NCBI GenBank assembly: GCA_963995505.1
Contig: OZ023185.1
Coordinates: 1,922,001 to 1,986,000 of the forward strand
Reading direction: 5' to 3'
Length of the DNA stretch: 64,000 nucleotides
Source of the DNA: Hypericum androsaemum
Lineage: Eukaryota; Streptophyta; Magnoliopsida; Malpighiales; Hypericaceae
Shown here: one piece after another, positions 24,001 to 38,100 of the stretch
Position numbering within the stretch: the stretch's first letter is position 1
How the letters are laid out: every line of letters begins with the position of its first letter
Program-made: the position numbers and the translations under genes
Notes under the pieces: model-generated
Told to the model about the DNA's origin: nothing
What the model saw: only the letters and a program-made list of their open reading frames with translations
The model's database searches: none

Positions 24001-27000
24001 ACAGAATGCAGGAAATAAAGAACCTAACATAATAAGATACAAAAACATCCGCAATCTTATTGATTTCAGATGAAATATAGTGCTTCAATTAATTCTGCTT
24101 AAAACTAACATCAGGTAGTAAGTTGACTACAAGTAGAATGTGGCTCCGGCATTAAAGAAGCTATCGTAATCTAACAAAGACAATATATGTGATTTAGTTA
24201 TTTTGACTGACTTGTTATGTTTTTTATATTAGGTGATTGTAACAACTAAAAACTGATAGCTTCTACTGATCGAACAAAATAAATGCAAAGTTGAAATTTT
24301 AGTGAATAAGGTATAATAAAACTATATTGATTTCTTACACACCTTGACAGTGGCCATGGGAGTATTGCGTATGCCATAAGAGAGACTCCCACTACAACAT
24401 TAACCAGGAGAATATGAGGGAAACTGACATCTTAAATAATTGCAGCAAAGTTAGAAACTTTGTGCATCCATCTTCTGAAACTAAATAATCACAGCATTCC
24501 ACATGAATCACTGATTCAGTACCTAAAGGTGATCATCAGCTATTGGCTAATGGGCATGTCGGTTGTGGAAATTTAACAAGAGAAAGAGAAGGCTTCAAAA
24601 GTGTCTATAGTTAGACTTCTAAGCCTAATCAAGTTCACTTTTGCTAAAACTGATATTAACCAAATAAATTGTTATGCTGCATTTTCTTGCATCCAATAAA
24701 CAAAAGCTTGAAAAGACAGCAGCACCCACATATAAAGCAATGTCTCATACCTGGAAACTCCACCAAATGTGAATGGGACAACTACATCACCATGCAAGGC
24801 CATAATCCAACGAATTGGTCTGCTGAAAAGAACCTAAATCTCAAAGACAGAAGCGCAAATGTACTCCTTTTCAGAAGAGAACCTTTGATATCTAAGTATG
24901 ATAAAGCTTCCATACAAAAGAAAATTGCACACAAGGAATCATAATTGACAAGTACCTGAGATTTCCACCGCATTGACTTCTGGAAAGATATTTTACCAAT
25001 GGCACCGGGCAACTCTTCCGATAATATCTAATATGAGATGGAAAGTAAGAGTGACTTTATGATAGACATTCAACCAATCAACGAAAGTATGGAAAAGAAC
25101 ATCATCATTAAGGAGACATTATTGTTGATTCTTAGGAAAAAAGATATGTCCCCCAAAATCTAGGCCACCACCCAGAACCAAAAATCTTGCAATTAATAGA
25201 TGTTGTGGAACAGAGTGGAACCTCTCCAGCAAGTCGAGCAGATTCCTTCACAAGCAGATGTACATATTCTGTTTTACCTGCAATGTAAACACATCACAGT
25301 ACTGCTCAAATCTTGTTTCCCAATTTTCAGGGTTCTAAACCAGTAGAGATTGCCAGTAGCATACATAGCTGCTCATCAAGGTAGCAGCCACACCTTCCAA
25401 AATCCAGATAAGTGAAGGAAATAAAAATCTTAATCATAAAGAACACTGTCTCAAGAAGAAAGATATGGACTTCTCACCGCACCTAAGGCAATGATACAGT
25501 ACAAATCTAATTCTAATTGTGCGAAACAAATTGATTCACGATGATGAATACAATATCAACCTAGGAGAAGATGCTAAATGGGAATGAAAAATTCTTAAAT
25601 CTTAACAAAAGAGCTGGCAACGCCACTGAAGATGATGGACAGTTTCATAGCAAAAAAAAGATTCACCGACCAGCAATTCCCTTTCACTCAAAAAGCCCAG
25701 ATGTAGTTATTAAATGCAAACACAAACTTTAACCTTCATTAATTAGTACACTAACTTACCATCCACCTTTTTGTACAACAGGTTTAATGGAACATTGTGT
25801 CTGCGGCAGAAACCCTCAGCTGCCTGGCATAAAAGTGAGCTATAATGTCAGTTATCAAAATAAGAAAACATAACATTTGATGTTTAACAATAAACCAGCT
25901 CTTCTTGAGAGAACAATACGAGAATGCAGACACAACCTTAGTTGGATTTCCTTGTTCATCGAAAGCCTTTGAAACTGGAGGGCCTCGAACCTCAAGTTCA
26001 ATCTTGTCTTGCTTGGTGCAAAGACTCTCCACGCAAACCTAGAAATGGAGTCATAAGACGGGTGTTACAAAGCATTTGTGGTTTTTCCTTAAATATGGGC
26101 AAGGCAAAACCCACAAATATATCACAACAGTAAATAGAAAGGGAATTTCATTGGTTCCTGCAAGTGCTCAATCCTTGATCCCATAAAACACCAAAAAACC
26201 AACTGTGTTATTTTAAGGACTCGGACAATCACTAGAATAAGTTGGGCGATAACTCAAAATTATGTAGCATATATATGACCTAATATCGCTGAAAGAATTA
26301 ACAAAAGGATGGAATGAGTTCCTTTACCACCAAACGGCGAGGAGTAGCATAAGACTGCACTTCGCCATGGGTTAATCTTTGCTTTTCTAGCACTTGCAGA
26401 ACCAGATCTTTAAGCTGAAGAAACCAATGTGCACTGTCAACATAGAAAACGTGATACAGTAAAGTAGCGAGGAAATAACAACGCCTGATAGAAAACGCTC
26501 AAGTTATAAGTTTAGTATGCCGTAACTTGCTGGCTTGCATGGACTACATCTTGAGGAGGCATCTCTTCGGTCCCAATCTCAAGCACAAACAATTTTGGAC
26601 CATCATGCACCTGTATCAAGTTTGTTTTTAAAGCCCTTAAATCTTCATCTAAAGTAGGCATAACACTGATGTGCAAGGTAAATGTGGAAAAATGGTAAAT
26701 CAACTTTCTCTTGTGAAGCATAACATAATCAAGACGTCCGAGAGAATCATGATATGTAACACATACACTAAGCTTTCTTGCCATTTCATCAAATGCCTCT
26801 TTAGAACAAACAGGATCGTCTGGTTGTGAAACAACACCTAATGGATGCCCAAGGGACTCCCTTGTCTTTAACCACAGTTGAGCACATTGACGAGCTAAAC
26901 TGATTAACAGAAAAGAGATAAACACTTGAGCATAAAAAAAGGATTCGTCCAAGAAGCTAGATTAGCTGGATCAAATAAACTCAATTGAGTCAATATCCAT

Positions 27001-29294
27001 TCGCAAAATAAGAATATAAGTTCTGCTGAGCTAAGATATGTAAACTTACCTACGCATTCGGCCAAAATAACGAGCACGCTCCGTCACCCCAACAAAACCT
27101 CTCGAATCTAAAATGTTAAAGGCATGAGATGTCTTCAAAAGCTGATCATACCTAGTGAGTTATTTATCCAAACAATTTTATTAGTCAGACCTAAAAGTGG
27201 GGAAAAGAAGCAGACAAGAGGCTTAAATGCTTCAACATACGCAGGAATTGCAAGGCCTGAAGCGAGCAAGGAACGAGCTTCTTTCTCGAAGAGATCAAAT
27301 TGCTTTTGAAGGTGATCAACACTAGCATGCTCCAGGTAATAGGCACTCATTTCCTTCCTGCGAAAGAGCTGTGGCAAGTTCATGATATGCATTATTGAAG
27401 CGCTAGTAAAAAGTAAAAACAAGTAGGCATGGCATCCACATAATGAATGTGAAATGATACTATGGGTAGCAAAACAGAGTTCAATATAGTGCACTGAGAG
27501 AGAGGACAGCACAATCCAAAAGCACACATTAATTTTCAGAGCACAACCATGCAAGCAACAGAGCTTAAGATCACAGTGCTTGGAGGCAAATATGAAAGAA
27601 TTAGAGTTACTCATTCTCCAAGAACAGTTCCCCATATGTAATTCCGTCAGCATACTGAATTTTCTTGAAGTGGTCAACTCCCTGCCATAATATTGTAATT
27701 CACTTGCGAGTTATAAACAAGATGTAATAGTTAATCAAGAAAAAGAAAGGGTTCCAGAAAAATTCCAGAGTGGGTGACCTGAAGCAGCATTAGAATACGC
27801 TCAAGCCCATAAGTTATTTCAACAGATATGGGTGATAGTTGAAGACTTCCTGCCTGAAGCACAGATAGAGATACGAAAATATATATTCATCTAAAAGTCT
27901 CGACAGAACCATGTCATAACATATTTCTTCAAGCATCAAAGAAAATAAAGCTTGACCTGCTGGAAGTAGGTGAATTGGGTAATTTCCATTCCATCCATCC
28001 AAATTTCCCATCCCAAGCCCCAAGCGCCAAGTACCTATTGTAATTCAAAAAGGTAAGCAGAGCTAGAAAGGGATGAAAATGGAATCCCAAGAAATAAAAT
28101 GCAAATGAATGCTCTCGGAAAAAAAAGGGTTTACCGGGCTTTCCCAATTGTCCTCCACAAATCGTATATCGTGTGCATTGACATCAATACCTGCACAGTT
28201 TTTTCGTGATAAAACTACTGCCAGAGCCCAAAAAAGTAAAAAGCTGATTGCATGTGGAAACAATGAAGCTCGCATGTAACTAAGTACTGTTACCATCCGA
28301 TTGAGGTATGTGTACAAAACACGTGCACCTCATACAGAGTCGTTAAGCATTGAGGTATGTTTACAAGGTGTTGGACAACAATAACAAGGACCAACAATGT
28401 TACCTAAAGCCGACAAGCTGCGGATAAAAAGGTCTTGCGAATTCCCAGGGTCAGGTTTGAGTATAACCTGAAAAGCCAAACTAACCACGTCATATTTCCT
28501 AAAGCGTATTTTCAGTTTCTGAAGAAAGAAACAAAAAGCGCCAAAACCTGGAACTGAGTATGGCGCTGAAGCCTATTTGGATTCTCCCCATAACGACTAT
28601 CATCCGGACGGATACTTGGCTCCACATACCTTCCCATCCACAAAAGAGACATTAACCAACATTTAGAAACCGCCATCCCTCTAAGACCCTTGCCTCACTA
28701 GCGGGAAAAAGAAAAATCGCAGAAAGATGAGAAGGCGTACGCGACGTTCCAGGGTTCGGGACCGAGAACCCTCAGGAATGTGAGAGGATTCATCGTCCCC
28801 GCGCCAACCTGCACGTGCAAGACAAAACCCCCAGCATCGCTTTATAAGGCTCTTAAAACTCGCAAAGCAACGGAGATAAATCAAGCGCAAAACCAGGAAC
28901 CGGAAACCCTAACCTCGGTGTTACTACATTGCATAACCGCGCATCCAACCGAAGCCCAATATTCCTAACCGCCACAAAACAAAACGGTCAAAATTGAGCT
29001 CGCTCCTCTTTCTTTCTTTAATTCCACGATACAGAGACATGAGATGAGAGGGGGACGCACCTGGAGCCGCTGGATGGCTTGCTGGAAGGTGAGGACGGAG
29101 GGCCGCCTAGAGTCGGTCGTCGGAGGGTTGGATTGTACGGCGGAGGAAGAGGCCGGAGCAGCCGCGGAGAAGCCACGGCGGGACGGGAGGAACCGCAGAG
29201 GGCTAGGGCTAGGTCTGGGGAGGACAGGAGGGAAAAGGTAGAAGCGGGAGAGTTGGGGTTTCAAAACGGATAGGACCAATAGAGGGAGAGCCAT
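18078..29294 (-). CDS. EDD1: Glycine--tRNA ligase, organellar, fused alpha-beta (EDD1), spliced
   Basis: Bacterial-type glycyl-tRNA synthetase with alpha and beta subunits fused in one chain; in Arabidopsis it serves chloroplasts and mitochondria and is needed for embryo development. Exon 1 (29061-29294) starts [15 protein letters not shown], an Arg/Ser-rich transit-type peptide, and ends FQQAIQRLQ. Further exons continue the alpha part: [15 protein letters not shown] (about 28914-28964), [13 protein letters not shown] (about 28140), [19 protein letters not shown] (about 27960-28030), [19 protein letters not shown] (about 27300). The beta part follows with [17 protein letters not shown] (about 26540), [20 protein letters not shown] (about 25950), KSMRWKSQ (about 24970), [11 protein letters not shown] (about 23410), [13 protein letters not shown] (about 21200), [18 protein letters not shown] (about 19080), and the last exon [10 protein letters not shown]...LSILPGF with its stop at 18078-18080. 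No break was seen, so the gene looks functional. The start was chosen because the transit peptide follows it and the frame above has no similarity. Confidence 0.93.
23010..23320. repeat. Diverged direct duplication in an EDD1 intron
   Basis: TTAGCCAACCTAGGACCATC followed by TGGTTGT at about 23022 recurs with changes at about 23241 (TTAGCCAACCTAAGACCATC). Both copies are followed by a GATGGAAGGCTCAC-like stretch, about 220 bp apart. It is probably an old local duplication in the intron and has no coding content. Confidence 0.55.
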
Positions 29295-30762
29295 CGATAA
29301 GGAGATTAGAAGCCTGACTGGAGAGAGAGACACCCGAAGAAGCCTCGCTCTTTCTTTACTCCTAGTCAGCTCTACAAAATAATGTCCGTTTCTAAAATAA
29401 TGTCGCGAAACGGAGTCGTTTTTATAAACAATACCAGTAAATAATCTCTCTCTCACAACAACAAAAATGTCTCAGGCAGAGCAGGGTCTATTATGCGCCA
29501 GTTTCCAATACCAGCGAGGCGCGATGTGCATTTTTTTACCACGCTCTAAACTAGTCTTTGGAGTATAGCCATAATGGTGATTCGGATTGGAGACTTCTGA
29601 AATGACTCGGATTTGAGACTTTTGTTATTTATTTATTTTTGTTATATTTGTTTCTTGATGCAGTCTGGTATGATCGGCTCCAATTTCATTTTTCCTTTGC
29701 CACACACTAGGTCTACTATGAAGACAAATTAGTGACAATAAGCCTCCTCTGAATTAACAACTCAAATGTCAATTTTGCAGCTTCAACGTAGAACAAGCAT
29801 GAAATATTAGGCCACGGGACTATAGCACTGGACCGAAACTGTCTGCACTTGGCATGAAAACCATTAGCTTTCCACAAACAACAGCCCGAACGATTAGGAA
29901 GCCAATCATAATTACTACACATTCTGCCTTGAAGAAATTTCAAAAGAACATTACTCACCCGTACCATACCAATCAACACTTGCATTCATTCATCCCTCTG
30001 GCTTCACATGACAATCTCAATTACACACAACGGTTCGAGCCGGTGATCATACTAAACAGAATCTAATAAGAGCTCTAATGAACCCTTTAAGGAAGACTTA
30101 AATATATAACAGCTCTAAGATCATTGGAAGAGAAACCAAGCATAGAAGAACGGGGTCCTACCTGCATACGTTCATTCCAATTGCCATCAGAAACAGTTGT
30201 CAGACGACAGATAATTAATTATAGCACCACTGCCCTGCCCTGCCCTGCCCTGCCCCACAATGTGCAACCAACCACACAGCAAGTCTGAATAAAGAAACAA
30301 GTATACGACCCAGAAAAATGGAGCATTCCTTTTCCATTTTATGTAAAAATCGTATCACATAATTTCGATACGTTAATCTTCCTGGTTCTCGAATCAATCC
30401 GACTATGCAAAATTCTATGGTTTACAAGCTGTACATCATATACATGCGCTCACTCTCAGTGCAATGAGCCAAGATGCAAACCTCGGAGGCAGTGGGAACA
30501 CAATCCTGGTTTTTCATGACAATCGCCAGTGACAAATTCCAAGCGATAACATCACTAAAACAAAACGAACAAAACTGCAAACGCACAAGGACCTAAGACC
30601 AATCTAAGATATTTTCGTAGCAAATTCACTGACATGCTTCAACTAGTGCCATCATCATCCTCTGCCACACAAGAGGGCACGAAATCCAGGCATCTATCTA
30701 AAACTTGAAGCCTCCTTGAAAGGCACGTGGCTTGAGACGCAGTTCATGAAACAACAATCAGT
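29295..30762. other. EDD1 promoter side and HUB1 3' flank
   Basis: The first 150 bp upstream of the EDD1 start is CT-rich on the minus strand, as in a 5' UTR. The part nearer 30762 should hold the HUB1 3' UTR. Nothing else is recognisable; short frames such as 29854-30066 plus have no family match. Confidence 0.45.
30231..30256. repeat. Pentanucleotide microsatellite (TGCCC)n
   Basis: Five uninterrupted TGCCC units lie between EDD1 and HUB1. Likely length-variable; no function is implied. Confidence 0.9.
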
Positions 30763-33700
30763 CTAGATATAAACAGGCTTCACATCATTATGCCCAAAAC
30801 TCGCTGCACATGCTGGACACTTGCGATGGCGACTTTCAACAATTCTTTGCACACAGGAATTGCAGAACAAGTGAAAGCATTTTGTGATGACAACCTGATG
30901 GAATTCAAACAGCAAATTGAGAAAAGAAGTATCAGAAACCCCAAAATTACAATGTGGAAAATAAACTAGTTTCTCAATATAAATGTCTAACAGCAAAAGT
31001 TCCCCCCACGCTTGAACACAAGGTAATATCCAGCAAGTGACCCGCAATAAGCTAACAGAAACACAGAAGGTTTCCGTCCAACAGTTGATGCCAACGTATC
31101 TCGGACAAGGCTAATTAAGCTAGGTGCCGCTTCTGATTCAATCCACAGATGCTGTCTCATGACTTTTAATCCTCATAGACATGCTTATCCCAGGGGAACA
31201 AAGCTTACAATGATATAAATGAGAGTTCTTTAGTCCGGATAGCCCAAAACGATTTGTTAATTTTTTTTCATGAATAAGGACTGTTAAGAGAGTGGCACTT
31301 AACAGTTTAAATTAACGGGACCTTATGAGATAATCAAAATGGGACCATAAGTTTAGAAACCACTAATTAGGGTCCTTTTTTACAATTTCTAATTAGGGTC
31401 TTCTTGCTTCAATTATTATCAAATAGGACCCGAACTTTGAATCTATTGTTGAATAAAGCCCTTAGAAACTGATGTTGTTCATGAATCAGCTCTATGATCC
31501 TAATCCCCTAAATCTAGGTAATTTAAAATCTAATTACTTTCTTGAGCATAATTACTATGTTTATCATTATTTTTCTTGTACTAGATGTAATTTTTAAGTA
31601 TAACGATTTTATTTGGAAAAGTTTTCCTAAAAGATGCGAGACATTATAAAATTTGATCATAAACCTAATTATGGAAACAAAATAAAAAATGCATATACAA
31701 CAACATTTATATATGTCTTAATTATGTTTTCCTAGATTCATCCAAAGATCATCTTTGAATATTATGGATACCTTTGGGCTTTATTTGGAGATTTCCTTAA
31801 TTAATTTTCACATGAATCATATCATATTTATTTGGAGATTTCCTTAATTAATTTTCACATGAACCATATCGTATTTATTTGAAGTTACCCCAAAATTAAA
31901 TCAAGCAAACAGGTTCTTATCAATCCAATGAAGCCTCAACGGGAGGAAATTGGAGGTCATGGTCTAGGCATTCATCAAAAGAAAAATCTGATTAATCACC
32001 TCTTTGGGTCTCTCAAAGCAGATACTGCACTTCACGATTTCCTTAAGTTCTTTCAGCTCCTCGTGAAGTTTTTCTATAATTGATGACCCATCTCTCTGAA
32101 CTTGAAGATACCTAACTTTTCTCCTCAGAACTTCCAAATCCTCCTCCATCCTCCTCTTAGCAAACCTGATATAAAAAACAAACGAAAAAACCTTGCACTT
32201 AAAAGTTTTTTGCTACATTTGATCAATATGCCCAAGTCCAACTAGAAATTATCTCACCTCTCTATTTCTAGATCTATCTGGAGCTCCAGACTAGCAGCTC
32301 CACCCTTTTCAACCTTGGATTGAGAAACATCCATCGATTCCTTTGTTTGGTTCATTGATCTCCTCAGGTCATGCAATTTTCTTTGCATGGATTCCAAGGT
32401 AATGGAACTAAGGGATTTATCTTCCCCAAGTTTACGAACATGGTCAGAACAAACTTTCAACTGCACAAAGGTGAAATTTTAGGAACTTGCAAGCTTTGAG
32501 AATCTCAACCTAAATGCTTCCAGCACCAGTGAGAGGTACCTGATCTTCAACTCGGGCAACTTTCACATTGTAGTAATCAAGAGAAATTCTAGCTTGCTGA
32601 ACTTCTCTTTCCAGAGTCCGTTTCTCCAGGTGTAGCAAATCCTGGAGCTGTCTTGCCTTGACACCCTCTAAAACAAGCTGGGACAGGAAATGGAGAATAT
32701 GTCTTTGGTTAGATTGCAAATAGACAGCGTGCACAAATAAGGCAAAAATGAACAACATCATGCAATCCAGACAGCCGGGAACGCACATATGCTTCTAATG
32801 ATCACTATACTAGCAGCTCATTATAGTAAACAATCCAAAAAAGTCAAGTTCATCGCTTTCCAAGCATTGCATGCAGATGCCAAACAACTATTTTCCAACA
32901 CTCTACAGCAGACAGTAAGCACATCAGCAATCAACCAGATATAAAAAGGTCACAAGCACAGGGACATGAAACAGCTATTTAACAAAAAAAAAAGGAACAT
33001 GGAACAGCCAATAATCAAGAAACAAATTAAAAACCGCAGCCAGAATCCAGAAATGCTCATATAAAAACTGGAGGGAAGTTCTTCAACAAGAAAAGTTGCA
33101 GCAAATATGCAGGTTACCTTGATGTTGTAGTCATCTCTTTCAGTGATCTGCTGCAATAAGTGTTGGTTTTGGGTTTGCATTTCATCATATGCTTGTCCAA
33201 TTGTCTGAAATGAAAAGAACAGCGGAATCTAAAACATTGCCTCGATAAATAGATAAAATCCAATGAAGTCACCAGTAAACTGACCTCTATTTCGGAAAAG
33301 TAAGCCTCATTTTCTTCACTTTTGGATTTCAGGGCATCTGACGAGGAAGACAAATCCCTGAAACATTGAATAAAACATATTTTCAGTCTTGCCTTTTATT
33401 GCTCAACAACTACTTACATAAAGAACAGCAAACATCCTCGGTTTGATAATGTACTCCCACAGATAAGAGTTAACGTACTTCACAGCATATAAACATTCAA
33501 TCTTGTTCTATGTATTCTTTATGCTCACAAAAAAAGAATGCATAATTCCATTCTCTTTTCATTGCATCGACCAACTTAAACAAAATCCGAAAAATAAACA
33601 CTATCTTCAAGATTCCCGATCACCATATTCTTTTGCGTTAACATAGGGGACCACATTGAACCTCTTAGAAGCGTCAAGTTTTTGCCTCTGGTCAGCAATC

Positions 33701-36700
33701 TCAGCTTCTGCAGTAGCTAGCCTTTGTTGGGAAATCGCTTCAGCTTCATTTGCAGTCTTAACTCGCAACTCCAAGTTTCTCTCATCAAGGGACAATTTCA
33801 AACTTTGTACTTGAGCCCATGCTCCATATTCCAAATCCTTGGCTTGCAAGAAATCCCTGCAGAGAAGAGATATTCCCAAGGACGGAAAGCATAAATTTTC
33901 AAAGCTGCTAAGCAGAATGAAAGAGATCGTAATATGCCGTGAGATGTGAAAAAGATGAGTTCCTATTTCCTAATCACTATAATACACCGAATATCTGCAC
34001 TCTGCAGTAAATCCATCCAATCCTTAAGAATCTGCAACTAATACAGTGATAAAAGCAAGCAAAGATAGGTAGTCATCAGCATCACATTAAGCACAATTGG
34101 TAACTGCTCCCACTTTCCAGACTAGGGGAAAAGGACCATAATCAAGGATGTAGCTCAGACCTTGCTTCGGTTAATTCACGCCTATACATTTCCAAAATCA
34201 GCTTTGACTCTGAATCATCCTCCGTCAGACCTTGAAGCTGCAATAAAGTATACCAGCTTCTGAATCACAGAGTTCATAATACTATATGAGTCATATCTGA
34301 AACTATTCTTGGACTTAATCCAAATGTATGAGGTCCACGGGCAAGCATTCATGTACACACCTTCCGTAATGACAGCATGTTCAGACTACAATGTCGCTGG
34401 CGATCCTAGTATAGATTACACCTACAGGCTGAATAGAATTAATCTGCTATGTGATTGTAGAGAGCCATACCAGATCTTGCAAGTATCTCATCTTGGAAAC
34501 TTGTTTGGCCGACTTAGCAGATAGACTCTGGCAACGCTGATCCTGTTCCACAAGGAGCTCTCAATCAGCCTGGATTAAATTTATAAAAATAAACAAACCA
34601 AATATTGAAACATACCTGTTTCTGAAGTACGGAAGAAAGGGACAGAGCATCAGCGCGCAAACGACTGATATCTGAAGCAGCTTGCTTAAAGTTACTCAAT
34701 TCACTCTGCATGGTGTCCATTTCTTCAGGAAATGAAGATACCAGAGCTTTAAATTCGGCAATGATATGTTTTCTTCCTGACAGAGAGTGCAATAATCAAT
34801 CAATTCAATCCAAAACCACAAAACATAAGGTAGCCACAAGTGCAACGAGATCAAAGGTGGATACGCATACCTGGATCTCTCAAAGCCTCTTCAAGTTTAG
34901 TCTTCATTAAATTTCTTTCATCCATCTGTTTTCGCATCTCTGTACCTAAATCAGCAATCCGAGAATCTGCAACCACAGAGGATCTTCTGAAGACATCAAC
35001 GATATCATTTCTCATGTTCAGTTCCTTTTCCTTCCAAACAAGGTTTTCTTTTTCAACCTGCAATCTCCCACAAAAATAGAGGTTTAGTATCATGAACATT
35101 CACCAGCCAAAGACAACAGAAACAACAATAATAAACTACCGACTACGAACAACCTGTAATTTCATGAAAACGGCTTGATATTGACAAACTTCTGTCTTCA
35201 ACTTCTCTAGCCGATCTCTCAACAGCGAAAATACTTGCGAGGAAGAGTTGCACTTCACATTCTTAAAAGATCTCTGTAAACCACCACATCAACATTCTGT
35301 AACTAGTGCTCAACAAAATAAGCTTCATTTTTTGACAAATAAGTCAAAACGAGATTTTGTTGAAAGCTGATACATAAACAGGTGCAAAACGGAAAACCTG
35401 CAAGCTGGCTGACAACTCGAGCATTCGTATCCGTCCATCGTGCAGGCTCTTTATTTCCAGCAGACGGGAACCAGCTTGGTTCTGAATAACTCGAGCAATT
35501 AATATGCACATTAGTTTCAGGTTACGCAACTCACAAAAAGAATGTGAGAAAAGCAGCAAAACTCACAGAGAGCTCTCTGAAACTAGACTCCAGTTCATGT
35601 AACTCCTCCTGTTTATCTCTAACCTTATCAGAAGGCACATGCTTATTTCCCACATTAAGGACAGGGAAAAATGCTCCTTTGGTTGCATCTCTCTCTGCTT
35701 TCAGAGTTGCCAATTCATAATTGATACCAGTCAATTCTGAAACTGAACCCTCCAGCTCCCCTTTGACAAAATACAAAACCATATTACAATCACTACCATT
35801 ACATAACTTCCGATGAGGCTCCAATCCATAATTTACAGAAAAGAGACAGCACAGTTCCCCCAAACAAAAACAATCCACCTACTTGCAAATGAATCAAGCA
35901 TGAAATAGAAGCAAGTAAAATAAATGACAAAAACCTTTTTTGCTAAATAAATGAAGTACATAAATCAGCAGAAATGAAACAAGCAAAAGAGGCCTGTAAT
36001 GGTCACAGTGGAACTCGAGCCAAGGACAGAAGAGTTACCTTTTAGCTGGTTGATTTCAGCCTTATTTTCAGCATCAATGTCACGACAGCTTTGCAATTCC
36101 GATGACAGTCCTTTCTGCTTCAAGTGAAGATCAAGAAATTGTGTCCTCAAGCTCTTTACTTTAGCATCTAATTCAGTAGATATCTTCTGTCTGCATTTGC
36201 CTAGCAGAACAAGCAGTGAACATGGCTGAGAGATATTCACAATAAAAGAAATTTTGCATACAACTGCAATGGCCGAAAAGTTTACCATCCACAGAGAGCT
36301 CTTTCAGAATTGCAGCATGTAATCCATCCTTGAGCTGCCATAGATCACTGATTGCAGCCCCTATATTACGCAAGATGTTCTCAACTTGACCAGTCACAGA
36401 TTCTCTATCTTCGACCTGAAAAAGACAGTTATTTGAAGATGAACTTTCGGTAGCACCAGTTTCTCTGAGTCGACCAAGAAAAGCATCCTCAGGAGTAGAT
36501 GCTCCATCATCTGAAGGGCGACATAAAAGATCGTCTCAGGAAGTCTATAACAGTAGGACCAGCAACTTAGCCAGCAATTATCTCGTGGAAGAAGTGGCTG
36601 AATATGTAAGCAAAAGAAATAGATAGAAAGCCAAATTCTCCTTAATATATCCTCAATTAGCAAAAAGATAAAGTATGCAAGCATGCAATGCACAAAATAC

Positions 36701-37976
36701 AGCAATCTTCAGCATTCCTTCTAATTAAGGGTTTCCATTGAATGATTGAATTTCCAACAAGCTAAGAAACAGAGAAAACAGCAAAGAGAGAAAAAGCAAC
36801 CCAACTTCAAACAAGATTAATTTTCACGCTTTCAATCAGCAATAGTATACATAATACAAGTAACCCCTAAAAAATATTACACATAATACAAGTAACCTCT
36901 AGATTACACAAGGAAGGATGAGGAAAATAAAATATCAGAAAGAAACCCTTACCTCCTGCAGCTGATGCATGTGTTACATCTTGTCCACTGCCCGATCTTG
37001 TTATGCCATTTGAACATGCTTCCAGACCCACTACCAACTATTGTGAAAGCATGAAGTCAATTTCTGAACTTATGCAGTATGCAGCATGCATCAATCAGAA
37101 AGACAATTTGATCCTCTCCCCCTCCGTCTTCTTTTTTGTATGGTTTAACAGAATAAACAAGGATGAATAATATATGAATGTCAAAAACGAAAAATAGAGG
37201 GCAAGAAAGACATGAATACCTTTCCAAAAGACTCCCTGACAGTCTTCAACGTGGACTCATAAGGCCGTTGTTTCTCCTTAAGTTGAGAGAACTTCTTCTC
37301 CAATGCCTTGTATTCAACTTTCTGTACTTCTAACTTCTGCAATATCTTTTGATTTTGATACTGAAGTACGGCCTTATCAAGCTGTACCGTTGTAAAAAAT
37401 AGCAATTAATTGGCAAGTAAAACCTAAAAATAACTGGTCCACAGCTGCGACGTACTTAACTCATTGGTTGACAGTAGACACCCCTCGTTAAAATAAATAA
37501 GAATCAACCAATAAGATGGATAAACATGGGTCACCTGCTCCTATCCAAAAGAAGAAAAAGAACGAGTTGATTGCATTTAACTCGCAAGTTTGCATAGTCT
37601 CATGCATACACCGAGACCAGCATGATGAACTCAAGAGCACCCCGACTGCCCAACCAAACAACGAATACCATAATTCCAAACCTCGACTAATTAATCAAAC
37701 CAAGAATACCATAATTCCAATCGCAAAAAATTCGCATATAAAACAGGGCAAGTTCAAGGTGCCTCGAGAACCGCATAGTAGTAATAAACGCGTCAAATTC
37801 GTCAACGTCAGTGACGGAGCGATACAACGAAAGTTAGACAGGGGGGACATGTCTACCTTCTTGTCATCAGAAGAGGGAAGAAAGGGAAGCTTCTTGGCCA
37901 TGGGAGACGGCGCGGTGGTGAGGGACACCGAGCTCAAGTGACGCCGTTTCCTGTCCGGCTCACCCGTGCTCCCCAT
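30763..37976 (-). CDS. HUB1: E3 ubiquitin ligase BRE1-like 1 (HUB1), histone H2B monoubiquitination, spliced
   Basis: Nuclear RING ligase that attaches a single ubiquitin to histone H2B together with HUB2, promoting transcription elongation. Exon 1 (37857-37976) starts MGSTGEPDRKRRHLSS, the signature start of BRE1-like 1 proteins. Then come long coiled-coil exons: DKAVLQYQNQKILQKLEVQK (about 37330), ETGATESSSSN (about 36450), TLKAERDATKGAFFPVLNVG (about 35660), MRIHL/GRKHIIAEFKALVSSFPEEM (about 34750), NLELRVKTANEAEAISQQRL (about 33720), TQNQHLLQQITERDDYNIK (about 33130), EIERRFAKRRMEEDLEVLRR (about 32130-32270). The RING follows: CSICFERPKE, then ITKCFHLFCNSCV and CPACAASFG with end VKPVYI and stop at 30763-30765. 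All RING cysteines and the histidine are present. The C-terminus fits HUB1 better than HUB2. No frame break was seen. Confidence 0.92.
30895..31999 (-). other. Long last intron splitting the HUB1 RING domain
   Basis: The penultimate exon ends AAAGAG|GTGATT at 32000 and the last exon starts CAG|GTTGTCATCAC at 30894. The intron of about 1.1 kb therefore separates the first CxxC pair of the RING from the rest. It contains AT-rich repeats with AATTAGGGTC units near 31365-31400 and the 47-bp tandem repeat below. Confidence 0.8.
31781..31884. repeat. 47-bp tandem repeat in the HUB1 RING intron
   Basis: TTATTTGGAGATTTCCTTAA starts at 31781 and again at 31828, and a third partial unit (TTATTTGAAG) at 31875, a period of 47 bp. 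The two full units differ at very few positions, so the duplication is fairly recent. Confidence 0.9.
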
Positions 37977-38100
37977 CACAACCCTAGCACCAAACCCTAA
38001 TTCCCCTTCCCCAGCTCACATCCCAAAAACCAAAAAAAAAAACCGATCACGACGTCCAATTCCCCTCCAAAACGAATCGATATCCCGGTGGCAACAAGAA

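Noticed and set aside
29044..29273. Two plus-strand frames rich in Gly, Arg and Glu
   Set aside because: They are antisense shadows of the GC-rich transit-peptide exon of EDD1.
30231..30256. CRISPR-like or regulatory direct repeat
   Set aside because: A simple pentanucleotide microsatellite in a plant intergenic region; no spacer structure.
37516..37941. 141-codon plus-strand frame antisense to HUB1 exon 1
   Set aside because: It overlaps the HUB1 start exon and its intron on the other strand, lacks any recognisable motif and is Lys/Asn/Ser-rich like translated intron sequence.
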